Shown piece by piece: positions 27,836 to 37,053 of a DNA stretch of 64,000 nucleotides. The translations under genes and the position numbers were made by a program. Each line of letters begins with the position of its first letter. The first letter of the stretch is position 1. The stretch comes from Caulobacterales bacterium (GTDB lineage Bacteria > Pseudomonadota > Alphaproteobacteria > Caulobacterales > Caulobacteraceae), in NCBI GenBank assembly GCA_019510435.1, contig JAEKKJ010000020.1:1-64000 (forward strand), read 5' to 3'. The notes under the pieces were generated by a model. That model saw nothing but the letters and a program-made list of their open reading frames with translations, ran no database searches and was not told where the DNA came from.

Positions 27836-28474
27836 TCAGGTCGCGGCGCCCACCGGGAAGAGGTGCGATGGCCAGGTGGCGTCGGCGGCGCGGTGGAAGG
27901 CCGGGCGGGCGGTGAGGCGGGCGTTGTAGTCCAGGAGGACCGGCGTCTCCGGCAGCAGCTTCTGGTACAGTAGCCGCGAGATCGTGCCGCCCAGCACCAC
28001 GTCGGCGGCGCTGAAGCGGTCGCCCAGCAGGTACTTGCGGCCGGTCAGCACCCCGGTCAGCACCGCGACCATGTCCTCGAACGAGCCGAAGCTGACCCCG
28101 AACCCGGGAAGATCGATCTTCTGCTCGTGCAGGGTCGCCACCGGGTCCACCACCGCCGTCGAGAACACCATCCACTTCAGGTAGGCGCCCCGGTCGGCAT
28201 GCTCGATGCGCGGCGCGAGCTGGCCATAGCTGTAGCGGTCCGCCAGGTAGATGGCGATCGCCGGGTTCTCGCTGACCACCACCTCGCCGTCGGTCAGGGT
28301 CGGCACCTTGCCGGCCGGGTTCAGCTTCAGGAATTCGGGGTCCTTCTGCTCGCCCTTGCGGATGTCCACGGTGCGCACGTCGAACGGAACGCCGATCTCC
28401 TCCAGCATCCAGTAGGCGGTGAACGCCCGGCTGGCTGGCGAGTGATAGAGGGTGATCCCGCGCTTGGCGGCCAT
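27836..28474 (-). CDS. Glutathione S-transferase family protein
   Basis: The product has 212 residues. The thioredoxin-like N-terminal domain shows ITLYHSPASRAF (catalytic Ser region), NPAGKVPTL with the cis-Pro, and the SENPAIAIYLAD glutathione-binding segment. The C-terminal helical domain includes LLGDRFSAADVVLGG. ATG at 28474 follows GGAGAGC. Cytoplasmic detoxification or reductase activity is likely. Confidence 0.93.
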   Translation of the reverse strand: MAAKRGITLYHSPASRAFTAYWMLEEIGVPFDVRTVDIRKGEQKDPEFLKLNPAGKVPTLTDGEVVVSENPAIAIYLADRYSYGQLAPRIEHADRGAYLKWMVFSTAVVDPVATLHEQKIDLPGFGVSFGSFEDMVAVLTGVLTGRKYLLGDRFSAADVVLGGTISRLLYQKLLPETPVLLDYNARLTARPAFHRAADATWPSHLFPVGAAT

Positions 28475-28669
28475 GGCGCTCTCCTCGAAGAGCCCCTAAG
28501 CTAAGGTGGAAAGCCGCAAGGGCAAGGCGCGCCGCGATCTCTATCAAAAGAGACTGGGCGACCGGTGCTCTTGATTTTTGCGCCGCACAATCCTAGCCTA
28601 TTTGCCCCCGGGACGCCTGCGCCCGCGGCCCGGGCCAGGGGATCAGATCAGGGCGAACTTCGAGTCACG

Positions 28670-29143
28670 ATGGAAAAAGTTCCGATGACCGTCGAGGGCT
28701 ACAATGCTCTCGACGAAGAACTGAAGCGTTTGAAAACGCTGGAGCGTCCGGCGGTGATCGCCGCGATCGCCGAAGCGCGATCGCACGGCGACCTGTCCGA
28801 AAACGCCGAATACCATGCCGCTAAGGAGCGGCAGGGCTGGATCGAAGGCCAGATCGCCGAGATCGAGGACCGCATGGCCCGCGCCCAGGTGATCGACGTC
28901 TCGAAGCTCAGCGGCAGCCAGGTGAAATTCGGCGCCACCGTCTCGGTGGTGGACGAGGACACCGAGGAAGAGGCCCGCTACCAGATCGTGGGCGAGCACG
29001 AGGCCGACGTGAAGCGCGGCCGCGTCTCCATCACCTCGCCGATCGCGCGCGCGATCATCGGCAAGGAGAGCGGCGACGTGGTCGAGGTCAACACGCCCGG
29101 CGGCGTGAAGGCCTACGAGATCACCAAGGTGGAGTGGGTCTGA
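28670..29143 (+). CDS. greA: Transcription elongation factor GreA
   Basis: The product has 157 residues, the usual GreA length. The N-terminal coiled-coil carries the active acidic tip in [20 protein letters not shown], and the C-terminal FKBP-like domain includes [18 protein letters not shown]. GreA stimulates RNA polymerase to cleave backtracked transcripts. ATG at 28670 gives the canonical N-terminus; longer in-frame readings upstream have no support. Confidence 0.98.
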   Translation: MEKVPMTVEGYNALDEELKRLKTLERPAVIAAIAEARSHGDLSENAEYHAAKERQGWIEGQIAEIEDRMARAQVIDVSKLSGSQVKFGATVSVVDEDTEEEARYQIVGEHEADVKRGRVSITSPIARAIIGKESGDVVEVNTPGGVKAYEITKVEWV

Positions 29144-29153
29144 GCCCAAGCCC

Positions 29154-30122
29154 ATGGACGGGCCCCGTCCCTTAAGGATCTGGGCCGTCTCCGACGGGCG
29201 CGCCGGCATCGAGGCCCAGGCTCTGGGCCTCGCCGAGGCGGTGGCGCGTCGCCGCCCCGCCCTGGTGACGGCCAAGCGCATCCGCTGGAAGGCGGGTCTC
29301 GGCCGCCTGCCCTGGCGGCTGATCCCGCCGTCGGCCCGCACCGGCGACCCGATCGCCCCACCCTGGCCCGATATCTGGATCGCGGCCGGGCGCGCGACCC
29401 TGCCGCTCTCGACCCGGATGCTGGGCTGGAGTGGCGGCCGCACCTTCGTCGTCCAGACCCAGGACCCCAAGGCCCCGCTCGGCGCGTTCGACCTGGTGGT
29501 GCCGCCCGAACATGACGGGCTTACGGGCGACAACGTCTTCCCGATCCTCGGCGCCCCCAACCGGCTGAGTCCGGAGAAACTGGCCGTCGAGCTGGCGCGG
29601 TTTTCCGACCGGCTCGGGGCCCTGCCGCACCCGCGCGTCGCGGTGATCGTGGGCGGCGATTCCAAGGCCCATCGCCTGCCGGCCTCGCGCGCCCTGGCCA
29701 TGGCGCACGAGATCGCCGCCGCGGTGCGGGCCGCCGGCGGCTCGATCCTGGTGAGCTACACCCGCCGCACGCCGCCCGCCGCCCGCGAGGCGATGACCCG
29801 GGCGCTCGCGACCCTGCCGGGGATCATCTGGGACGGGACCGGCGACAATCCCTACTTCGCCTTCCTGGCCGCAGCGGACGCGATCCTGGTGACCGAGGAC
29901 TCCACCAACCTCGCCACCGACGCGGCCAGCACCGGCAAGCCCTTGTTTATCCTGGCGATGGAGGGGCGCAGCCCGAAGTTCGAGCGCTTCCACGCCGAGC
30001 TGGGGCGACGTGGCGTCGCACGTCCCTTCGCCGGCGAATTGAGCGCCCCGCCCTACACGCCCCTTGCGGAAACCGAGCGCGCGGCCTCAGAACTGTTGCG
30101 CCGATACGACGGACGGCCCTGA
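29154..30122 (+). CDS. ELM1/GtrOC1-like putative glycosyltransferase
   Basis: The product has 322 residues. IWAVSDGRAGIEAQALGLAE, PDIWIAAGR, VVQTQDP and LVTEDSTNLATDAASTGKP follow the ELM1 (DUF1022) pattern, a GT-B-like fold shared with the plant mitochondrial fission protein ELM1. Bacterial members often sit among envelope-sugar genes. This one lies 130 bp before the RTX gene and the sugar island, consistent with a cell-envelope role. It starts 11 bp after greA stops. Confidence 0.88.
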   Translation: MDGPRPLRIWAVSDGRAGIEAQALGLAEAVARRRPALVTAKRIRWKAGLGRLPWRLIPPSARTGDPIAPPWPDIWIAAGRATLPLSTRMLGWSGGRTFVVQTQDPKAPLGAFDLVVPPEHDGLTGDNVFPILGAPNRLSPEKLAVELARFSDRLGALPHPRVAVIVGGDSKAHRLPASRALAMAHEIAAAVRAAGGSILVSYTRRTPPAAREAMTRALATLPGIIWDGTGDNPYFAFLAAADAILVTEDSTNLATDAASTGKPLFILAMEGRSPKFERFHAELGRRGVARPFAGELSAPPYTPLAETERAASELLRRYDGRP

Positions 30123-30252
30123 ACGGCGGACAAAACACAACTTAAAGCAATGGCTTCTTGCCGGTCTCTCGTGGTCCGGTAACTTTAGCTAAGGAATTCT
30201 GGATACCCTCCCGGGCAAGGGACATCGCTGATTCGTTTTTGGGGGCCGCACA

Positions 30253-32856
30253 GTGGCGACTTATTTCTTCGAGCAGATCACGGCCGACCAGGCCCTCGCC
30301 TTCAGCAGCGCCGCTGGCGACCAGCTGATCATCCAGACTCAAGGCGTCACGGCCGCCCAGATGTCGGTGGCGTTCGTGCCGTTCACCATCAGCACGCCGG
30401 ACATGATCGTCCTGACCGGCGCGGGCCGCACGGTCACCTTCAGCGACCCCAACGGCTTCCGGGCTCCGTCCAACACCGGCGGCTCGGCCGCGATCTTCCC
30501 TGACGGCTCCCTGCTGTACGCGGGGACCACGGGCGCCGACACCGTGACCGGCACGGCCGCGGCCGACGGCCTCTACGGCGGCCTGGGCGACGACACGCTG
30601 GACGGCAGCGCGGGCAACGATCTCCTCCAGGGCAACCAGGGCAACGACACCCTGAACGGCGGCTCCGGCGACGACGTCATCTATGGCGGCAAGGACAACG
30701 ACGTCATCGACGTCGGCACGGGCACCGGCCCGGCGGTGATGCAGTTCGCCCAGGGCAACCTCGGCGACGACACCATCACCGGCAGCGTCGGCGCCGACCT
30801 CCTGCTCGGCGGCCAGGGCAACGACCAGATCACCGGCGGCGGCGGCAACGACTTCCTGCTGGGCAACCTGGGCAACGACACCGTCACCGGCTCGGCCGGC
30901 AGCGACACGATCCAGGGCCAGGACGGCGACGACGTGCTGAACGGCGGCGCGAGCGGCAGCGATTCCCTCGACGGCGGCGATGGCAATGACAACATCACGA
31001 CCGGCGCGGGCGTCAACATCATCAGCGGCGGCAACGGCAACGACACGGTCGACGCCAGCGCCAGCGGCCCCGACACCATCACCCTGGGCGCCGGCGACGA
31101 CAAGCTGATCGGCGGCGCGGGCGCGGACCTGATCGACGGCGGTGCGGGCAACAACACCATCGGCGGCGGCGCGGGGGCCAACACCATCACGGCCGGCGTC
31201 GGCAACGACGTCGTCACCACCGGCACGGGCTCCAGCAGCATCTCCACCAGCGACGGCGATGACACCATCACCGCCGGGGCCGGCGCCAACACGATCCTCG
31301 CCGGGGCCGGCAACGACAAGGTCACCAGCGGCGCGGGCGACGACAGCATCAACCTGGGCGACGGGGATGACACCCTGACCTCGGGCGGCGGCGGCGCCGA
31401 CACGGTCGACGGCGGCAACGGCGCCAACAACATCACCCTCACCGCCGGCGGCTCGGTCATCACCGGCACGGGCGCCGACACCATCGACGGCGGCGCGGGC
31501 GACGTGTCCATCAGCTCGGGCTCCGGCAACGACAACGTCACCACCGGCGCCGGCAACGACAGCGCGACCCTGGGCGACGGCGACGACACCCTGACCGATG
31601 GCGGCGGCATCAACACCGTCTCGGGCGGCAACGGCAACGACAACATCACCACCGGGACCGGCGCCGACACCATCGATGCCGGCGAGGGGAACAACACCGT
31701 CGCCGCCAGCGCGGGCAACAACAGCCTGACCAGCGGCGCCGGCAACGACAACCTGAGCTCGACCGGGAGCGGCAACGACACCTATTCGTCCGGCAGCGGC
31801 GACGACACCATCTCCAGCGCCGGCGGCCTCGATCTCATCAACGCCGGGGCCGGCAACGACAGCATCACCTTCACGGGCCGCGGCTCGGTGATCGCGGCGG
31901 ACGGCGACGACACCATCGACGGCCACACCAGCACGGTCGACAACATCGTCGACGGCGGCAACGGCAATGACAGCGTCAGCCTCGGCTCGGGCAACGACAC
32001 CATCACGGGCGGCGCGGGCAACGACACGATCTCCGCCGGAACCGGCCTGAACTCCGTCGACCTCGGCGCCGGCGACAACCAAGGGACGGTCGGGGCGCTT
32101 TCCAGCACGATTACCGGGGGCGCCGGCAACGACACCATCACCGCCGGCAACGGCGGCAACAGCATCAACGTCGGCGACGGCGCCAACTCGGTCACCTCGG
32201 GGACCGGGGCGGACACCATCACGACGGGCGCCGGCGCCGACACCATCGTCGGCGGCGGCACGGCCAGCGACTCGATCAGCGCAGGTGGCGGCAACGACAC
32301 CATCAGCGGGTCGGGCTCGATCGACGCTGGGACCGGTGACGACACCATCGCCGGCTCGGGCGCCTCCGACACCATCCTCGGCGGCGACGGCAACGACACG
32401 ATGTCCGGCTCGGGCGTGCTCACGGGCGGCCTCGGCAACGACACCATCGCCGGCGGCGCGACGGCCGACACCATCACCGGCGGTTCGGGCGTGGACAAGC
32501 TGACCGGCAACGGCGGCGCTGACGTGTTCCAGTTCAGCACCGGCGAGACGGGCATCACGGTGGCCACGGCCGACTCGATCACCGACTTCGCCGCCGGCAC
32601 GGACAAGCTGAAGTTCGGCCTGGCCGCGGGTTCGGGGACGAACTTCTACGTCGGCGCCGCCGGCGGGGCGGACGACTTCGCTGCGGCCCAGACCGCCGCC
32701 AACGCCCACCTCACCGGCACGGTGACCTACGCCTCGATCACCTACAACGCGGCCGGCACGACCGCGGTGTTCGTGGACACCAACGGCGACCACATCGCCG
32801 ACGAGGTGGTGATCCTGGTCGGGGGCGCGACCCTGACCTCGGGCGACATCATCTAA
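30253..32856 (+). CDS. RTX (hemolysin-type calcium-binding) surface protein, S-layer-like
   Basis: The product has 867 residues. An N-terminal domain (about 1-95) ends in FPDGSLLYAG. From residue about 96 to 750 the protein consists of glycine/aspartate-rich nonapeptide-like repeats (GGxGxDxI/L, for example GGLGDDTLDGSAGNDLLQG). These are expected to fold into calcium-binding beta rolls. The C-terminal part (VFQFSTGETG, SITDFAAGTDKLKF, then a hydrophobic end) resembles the serralysin/RTX type I secretion signal. No Sec signal peptide is present, also in line with type I export. The start codon is GTG at 30253 behind GGGGG. Gly/Asn/Asp/Thr make up most of the sequence. The Caulobacter S-layer protein RsaA is of this class; that role here is inference. 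No type I transporter genes are in the window. Confidence 0.9.
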   Translation: MATYFFEQITADQALAFSSAAGDQLIIQTQGVTAAQMSVAFVPFTISTPDMIVLTGAGRTVTFSDPNGFRAPSNTGGSAAIFPDGSLLYAGTTGADTVTGTAAADGLYGGLGDDTLDGSAGNDLLQGNQGNDTLNGGSGDDVIYGGKDNDVIDVGTGTGPAVMQFAQGNLGDDTITGSVGADLLLGGQGNDQITGGGGNDFLLGNLGNDTVTGSAGSDTIQGQDGDDVLNGGASGSDSLDGGDGNDNITTGAGVNIISGGNGNDTVDASASGPDTITLGAGDDKLIGGAGADLIDGGAGNNTIGGGAGANTITAGVGNDVVTTGTGSSSISTSDGDDTITAGAGANTILAGAGNDKVTSGAGDDSINLGDGDDTLTSGGGGADTVDGGNGANNITLTAGGSVITGTGADTIDGGAGDVSISSGSGNDNVTTGAGNDSATLGDGDDTLTDGGGINTVSGGNGNDNITTGTGADTIDAGEGNNTVAASAGNNSLTSGAGNDNLSSTGSGNDTYSSGSGDDTISSAGGLDLINAGAGNDSITFTGRGSVIAADGDDTIDGHTSTVDNIVDGGNGNDSVSLGSGNDTITGGAGNDTISAGTGLNSVDLGAGDNQGTVGALSSTITGGAGNDTITAGNGGNSINVGDGANSVTSGTGADTITTGAGADTIVGGGTASDSISAGGGNDTISGSGSIDAGTGDDTIAGSGASDTILGGDGNDTMSGSGVLTGGLGNDTIAGGATADTITGGSGVDKLTGNGGADVFQFSTGETGITVATADSITDFAAGTDKLKFGLAAGSGTNFYVGAAGGADDFAAAQTAANAHLTGTVTYASITYNAAGTTAVFVDTNGDHIADEVVILVGGATLTSGDII

Positions 32857-32879
32857 CGGCCAGCACGGCCGACCTTTCA

Positions 32880-32905
32880 GGGCCGCCCTTCGGGGCGGCC
32901 CTTTT
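32880..32905 (+). terminator. Intrinsic terminator 1 after the RTX gene
   Basis: Stem GGGCCGCC with GGCGGCCC closed by a C-TTCG-G tetraloop and followed by TTTT, 24 bp after the stop codon. First of three near-identical hairpins at 37-38-bp spacing. Confidence 0.85.
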
Positions 32906-32918
32906 GCTTGGTAGAGGC

Positions 32919-32942
32919 GCCGCCCTTCGCGGCGGCCCTTTT
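32919..32942 (+). terminator. Intrinsic terminator 2 after the RTX gene
   Basis: Stem GCCGCC with GGCGGC, loop CTTCGC, followed by CCTTTT. It is a diverged copy of terminator 1. Confidence 0.8.
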
Positions 32943-32956
32943 GCTTTGGTTGAGGT

Positions 32957-32985
32957 GCCGCCCTTCGGGGCGGCCCTTTGCTTTT
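32957..32985 (+). terminator. Intrinsic terminator 3 after the RTX gene
   Basis: Stem GCCGCC with GGCGGC and a TTCG tetraloop, followed by CCTTTGCTTTT. Together the three hairpins should insulate the next gene from a highly expressed RTX transcript. Confidence 0.8.
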
Positions 32986-33056
32986 GGGGCGCATCGGCGC
33001 ATGTGCGGGGCGATGAGCGCCATCCTGCCGCCGCCTTTGCCGGGCGATTTCGCCCC

Positions 33057-34079
33057 ATGAGCGGACCCCGGATCCTGTTCGTGGTCAACGCCGGCCCCAC
33101 GGTCGGCGGAGGCCACGTCATGCGCAGCCTGACCCTCGCGCGGGCCCTCGAAGGCCAGGGCGCCGCCACCGTCTTCGCCGGCCCGCGGGCCATGGCCGAG
33201 CTGCTGGACGCCTTCTCGCCCGACAGCTCTCGCCAGGTGGCGGACGACGCCGCCGCGGCCGCTGCGCGCGAAACCTTCGACGCCATCGTCTTCGACCACT
33301 ACGGCCTGGCCGAGCCGGACCACCGCGCCCTCGCCCGCGGCAAGCCCAGCCTGGTGATCGACGACCTGGCCGACCGGCCGATCGGCGGCGACCTGGTGCT
33401 GGACTCCGGGCCGGGCCGCAAGGCCGAGGACTATCTGGGCAAGGCGCCGGAGGACGCGCGCCTGCTGCTGGGCCCGCAGTTCGCGCCCGTACGGCCCGAG
33501 TTCGCCGCCCTGCGCGAACCCGCCCTGGCCTGGCGCGGCGAGCCCGTGCTGCGGATCCTGGTCAGCCTCGGCCTCACCGACGTTGGCGGCGTCACGGCGC
33601 GCATCGTCGAGCGGCTGCGGCCGCGGGTGAACGAGGTTGGGCTGGACGTGGTGCTGGGCGCCGCCGCCCCCAGCCTGCCGGGCCTCGCCAAGGTCGCCCG
33701 CCACGACCCGCGGCTGGTGCTCCACGTAGACACGCCGCACATGGCCAGGCTGACGGCGGAGGCCGATATCGGGGTCGGCGCCGCCGGCTCCTCCACCTGG
33801 GAGCGATGCGTCCTGGGCCTGCCCAGCCTGATGGTGGTGCTGGCCGACAACCAGCGGGCCGCCGCCCGGGCGATCGCCGAGCGCGAGGCGGCCCTGGTCG
33901 TGGATCTGGCCCAGCCGGATTTCGAGGCCGCGTTCGACCGGGCGCTGCTGCGTCTGCTGCGCGACGGCGACCTGCGCCGCAAGCTGGCGGCCGCCAGCGC
34001 CGAGGTCTGCGACGGCCTGGGGGCCGGCCGGGTGGCGGAGGTGTTCCTGCGGCTGATCGCGGGCCGCGCACCTGTCTGA
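33057..34079 (+). CDS. pseG: PseG-like UDP-sugar hydrolase (nonulosonic acid pathway)
   Basis: The product has 340 residues. GGGHVMRSLTLARAL is the SpsG/PseG nucleotide-sugar motif, and VIDDLADRPIGGDLVLDSG and GVGAAGSSTWERCVLGLP are the other family blocks. PseG removes UDP from UDP-2,4-diacetamido-2,4,6-trideoxy-L-altropyranose to give the sugar that PseI condenses with phosphoenolpyruvate. A PseI-type gene is at 45354-46409. ATG at 33057 is chosen because the readable sequence upstream is the terminator array. It is convergent with the GT61 gene 6 bp away. Confidence 0.88.
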   Translation: MSGPRILFVVNAGPTVGGGHVMRSLTLARALEGQGAATVFAGPRAMAELLDAFSPDSSRQVADDAAAAAARETFDAIVFDHYGLAEPDHRALARGKPSLVIDDLADRPIGGDLVLDSGPGRKAEDYLGKAPEDARLLLGPQFAPVRPEFAALREPALAWRGEPVLRILVSLGLTDVGGVTARIVERLRPRVNEVGLDVVLGAAAPSLPGLAKVARHDPRLVLHVDTPHMARLTAEADIGVGAAGSSTWERCVLGLPSLMVVLADNQRAAARAIAEREAALVVDLAQPDFEAAFDRALLRLLRDGDLRRKLAAASAEVCDGLGAGRVAEVFLRLIAGRAPV

Positions 34080-34085
34080 CCCGCC

Positions 34086-35276
34086 TCAGCCTGCGAGGGC
34101 CTCGGCCGCGTCGAGGCCGTCCAGCACATGGCGAAGATCGACCTGCAGGTTGCGGTCGGGGGAATTGGGATCGAAGGCGTCCTCGCCCGGCGCCGGCTCT
34201 GCGCTCACGTGCACGATGGTCCCCGCCCCGGCCGCGGCCGCCAGCCGCCGCCAGTACCAGTAGCCCGGGCTGCGGTGCTTCATCACCACCACCACCGGGC
34301 AGTCGGGCGGACAGAAGACCAGGTTGGTGATCGCCGCGCCGGTGGTCCCCGCCACCATCCGCGCCCGTGAGAACAGGGCGACCTGCGCCTCGAGCGACAG
34401 CCGGTCGGTCTCCACGACCTGGAACCCGCGCGCGGTCAGCGCCGCCTCGATCTCCGGCTCGTTGACCAGGTGGCGCACCACGGTGTTGCGGCGGAGCAGG
34501 AACAGCTTGGGCCGCTCCCCGCCTTCGTCTTCGCCGCCCGCCCCGCTCCGTAGCGCCGCCACGCTGGCCCGCAGGGCCGCGCTGGCGAACAGGCCGTCGA
34601 CGATCGCCTCCCGCGGCTGTGGCCGCAGCTTGAAGGCGCCGTAGCCGGTGGGCGAGACGTTGTGCAGCACGCCCACCCGCACCGCCTGGTCCACGGCCAG
34701 GCGCACGATCTCCACGTCCCGGCCAGCCACCAGGCCGATGGAGCGCATCAGGTTCGGATGCAGGTCGGCGTCGACGATCAGCGGCGCGACCCCCGGCCCC
34801 ACCGCGCGCAGATAGGCGGCGATCCGCGGCAGCACCTCGGTCATCCAGTGGGCGTAGTTGGCCGAGCTGCCGTCGGTGAAGGCGGCCGCTTCCGGCAGGT
34901 AGCCCACCGCGAAGGGATCGCCACCGCCCCACGCCGCGGACACCCCGTCCTCGGAGATCGTCAGGCGGGTGTAGTACTCCTCCGGCGTGATGTCGGTCGC
35001 ATGGACGATCAGGCCGTGGCGCACGATGGCCTCGGGCGTGGTCAGCAGGTTCGACTTGCCGCGCACCACCACCTCGCGCAGCGTTGTCACCGTCACCGCG
35101 GGGAAGTCGTAGGCCAGGGGCGCGCGGCCATGGAACGCCGCCTCCGACGCCGGAAGCACCACCGGCGGGCCCATCTCCACCCGCTCGGCGGAGAACAGCT
35201 CGCGTCGCGCCAGGCCCTGCGCCCGCGCATAGGCCGCCTCGCTCACGAAGGGCAGGATCAGGCGCGCGGCGGGCAT
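34086..35276 (-). CDS. Glycosyltransferase family 61 (DUF563) protein
   Basis: The product has 396 residues. SSANYAHWMTEVLPRIAAYL and the later KLFLLRRNTVVRHLVNE, ARMVAGTTGAAITNLVF and SPGYWYWRRLA are GT61 hallmarks. The family transfers sugars such as xylose or GlcNAc onto glycans or proteins. It is part of the sugar island. The ATG at 35276 is 90 bp from the divergent FlmG-like gene, so the short gap must carry both promoters. Confidence 0.88.
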   Translation of the reverse strand: MPAARLILPFVSEAAYARAQGLARRELFSAERVEMGPPVVLPASEAAFHGRAPLAYDFPAVTVTTLREVVVRGKSNLLTTPEAIVRHGLIVHATDITPEEYYTRLTISEDGVSAAWGGGDPFAVGYLPEAAAFTDGSSANYAHWMTEVLPRIAAYLRAVGPGVAPLIVDADLHPNLMRSIGLVAGRDVEIVRLAVDQAVRVGVLHNVSPTGYGAFKLRPQPREAIVDGLFASAALRASVAALRSGAGGEDEGGERPKLFLLRRNTVVRHLVNEPEIEAALTARGFQVVETDRLSLEAQVALFSRARMVAGTTGAAITNLVFCPPDCPVVVVMKHRSPGYWYWRRLAAAAGAGTIVHVSAEPAPGEDAFDPNSPDRNLQVDLRHVLDGLDAAEALAG

Positions 35277-35366
35277 GGGCTCCAGGTCGCGGTGGGTGAC
35301 ACCGGCTCAGGTTCGGCGGATCATCCTGACGCAATCTGCGATTCCAAGCGCGCCCCGCGAGCCGCC

Positions 35367-36998
35367 ATGCCGCCCAGCCCCGCCGAACCTTCTCCGGACG
35401 CGGGCCGGATCCTGACGGACCAGGCCGAGGCGCTGCTGCACGACGGCCGCTTCGAGGACGCGGTGAAGCGCGCGACGCGGGCGACCGCCCTGGGCGGCGA
35501 GCTCGGCCGCACCTGGGCCATCCTGGCCCGCGCCTTCATGGGGATGCGGGATCCCATCTCCGCCTACGGCGCTTACGGCCAGGCCCTGGCGCATGCGGCC
35601 CTCGACCGGTCGGAGCTCAGCCGCGAGATGGGCCTGCTCGCGCTCAGCCTCGGACATGCGGACCAGGCCGAGAGCCTGCTGGCGGCGCACCTGGCGCAGG
35701 AGCCTGCCGCCACCCCGGAGACGGTGGCGGCCCTGGCCCAGGCGCAGACGGCGATCATGGCCTACGACCGCGCCCACGCCACGCTGAAGGCGGCGCTGGA
35801 GGCCAATCCTGAAGCGCCAGGCCTCTGGCTCGCCCTTGGCCAGCTGCTCTGCGCCGAAGGCCGCCACGGCCAGGCCGGCGTGTTCTTCGAGGAGGCGCTG
35901 CGCCTCGATCCCGCCCTGGCCCTGGCGCGCGACGGACTGGCGGACGCCCGGCTGCTCGGGGCCGGCGACGCCCCGCGGGCGCTGGCGGCCGGAGACGCCG
36001 CGCTCGCCGCAGCGGACGACTCGCAGCGCGCAGCCCTGGCCGCCCATCAGGCGCGGCGGCGGCTCGCGCTGGGCCAGCTGGACGCGGGCTGGGCGCAGCT
36101 TGCCCATGCGAGCGATGTGGAGGTGCGCGCCGCCGCGCCGGCCTGGGATGGCCAGTCCACGCTCCGGGGCCGCCTGCTGCTGATGGGCGAGGACAGCCTC
36201 ACCGACGAGCTGATGCTGGCGGCGGCCGTGCCGGAGCTTGCCCGGTCCGGCCCGCCGCTGATCCTGGCGGTCGATCCGCGCTGGGAGGCCCTGGCGCGGC
36301 GCTCGTTCGCCGGTGTGCAGGTGGTCCCGCGCCTCACCCGCACCTTGCGCGGGCGCCGCCTCGCCGCCGCCGAGCTCGACACGCCGCATCTGCACGCCGG
36401 GGAGCTGGTGGGCGCCTGGGCCCCGCTTCGCGCCGTGGCCGGTCCGCGCCTGGCCACGCTCGCCGCCCCAGCCCCGTACCTGCAGCCCAATCCGGAGCGC
36501 GTCGGCCACTGGCGGGAGCGGCTGGCAGGGCTTGGCCCCGGCCTCAAGATCGGGGCGGTCTGGCCGGTCGCCACCGCCGACGGCGCCGAGCCCTGGGAAG
36601 CCCCGCCGCTCGCGCCCCTCGCGGCGGCCCTGGCCCTTCCGGATGTACGCGTCATCGCCCTTCGGCCCCGCGAGGCGCTGAGCGACGTCGGCTGGATCGA
36701 TCCGCCGCCCGAGCTGCAGACCGAGAGCCTGGACGACCTGGCGGCCTTCGCCGTGACCCTGGACCTCGTCATCGGCCCGCCCGACGCCCTGACCTACGCC
36801 GCGGCCGCCTGCGGGGTGGCGACCTGGCTGCTCGCCACGCCCCGCCACTGGGCCCGGCTGGGCGCGGACACCTATCCCTGGCTGCCCGGTGCGCGCGTGT
36901 TCTGCGCCGCCGCGCCGGGCGACTGGACCGCCGCGCTCGAGGCTCTCCGGGCGGCGCTCATGACGCAGCTCGCGGCGGGCGGAGCGGCCGGGCCCTAA
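35367..36998 (+). CDS. TPR protein with glycosyltransferase-like C-terminal domain (FlmG-like)
   Basis: The product has 543 residues. The N-terminal half is TPR helices (for example RFEDAVKRATRATALGG and GRHGQAGVFFEEALRLDP). The C-terminal half follows the pattern LLLMGEDSLTDELMLAAAVP, PPLILAVDPRWEALARRSF, LKIGAVWPV and VTLDLVIGPPDALTYAAAAC, a GT-B type domain seen in TPR glycosyltransferases including the Caulobacter flagellin glycosyltransferase FlmG. With PseG and PseI in the same island, transfer of a pseudaminic-acid-type sugar to flagellin or another surface protein is a reasonable inference. ATG at 35367 lacks a strong ribosome-binding site but fits the domain start. Confidence 0.82.
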   Translation: MPPSPAEPSPDAGRILTDQAEALLHDGRFEDAVKRATRATALGGELGRTWAILARAFMGMRDPISAYGAYGQALAHAALDRSELSREMGLLALSLGHADQAESLLAAHLAQEPAATPETVAALAQAQTAIMAYDRAHATLKAALEANPEAPGLWLALGQLLCAEGRHGQAGVFFEEALRLDPALALARDGLADARLLGAGDAPRALAAGDAALAAADDSQRAALAAHQARRRLALGQLDAGWAQLAHASDVEVRAAAPAWDGQSTLRGRLLLMGEDSLTDELMLAAAVPELARSGPPLILAVDPRWEALARRSFAGVQVVPRLTRTLRGRRLAAAELDTPHLHAGELVGAWAPLRAVAGPRLATLAAPAPYLQPNPERVGHWRERLAGLGPGLKIGAVWPVATADGAEPWEAPPLAPLAAALALPDVRVIALRPREALSDVGWIDPPPELQTESLDDLAAFAVTLDLVIGPPDALTYAAAACGVATWLLATPRHWARLGADTYPWLPGARVFCAAAPGDWTAALEALRAALMTQLAAGGAAGP

Positions 36999-37053
36999 TC
37001 GGGCGTTAACCGTAACCGTGTTGCCTGGGGCCTGGCCTTCGGAGGGACCAGGC

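Noticed and set aside
30142-32994. 950-codon repetitive open frame antisense to the RTX gene
   Set aside because: Its repeats mirror the glycine/aspartate repeats on the other strand; the sense frame has the RTX motif, GTG with a ribosome-binding site, and terminators.
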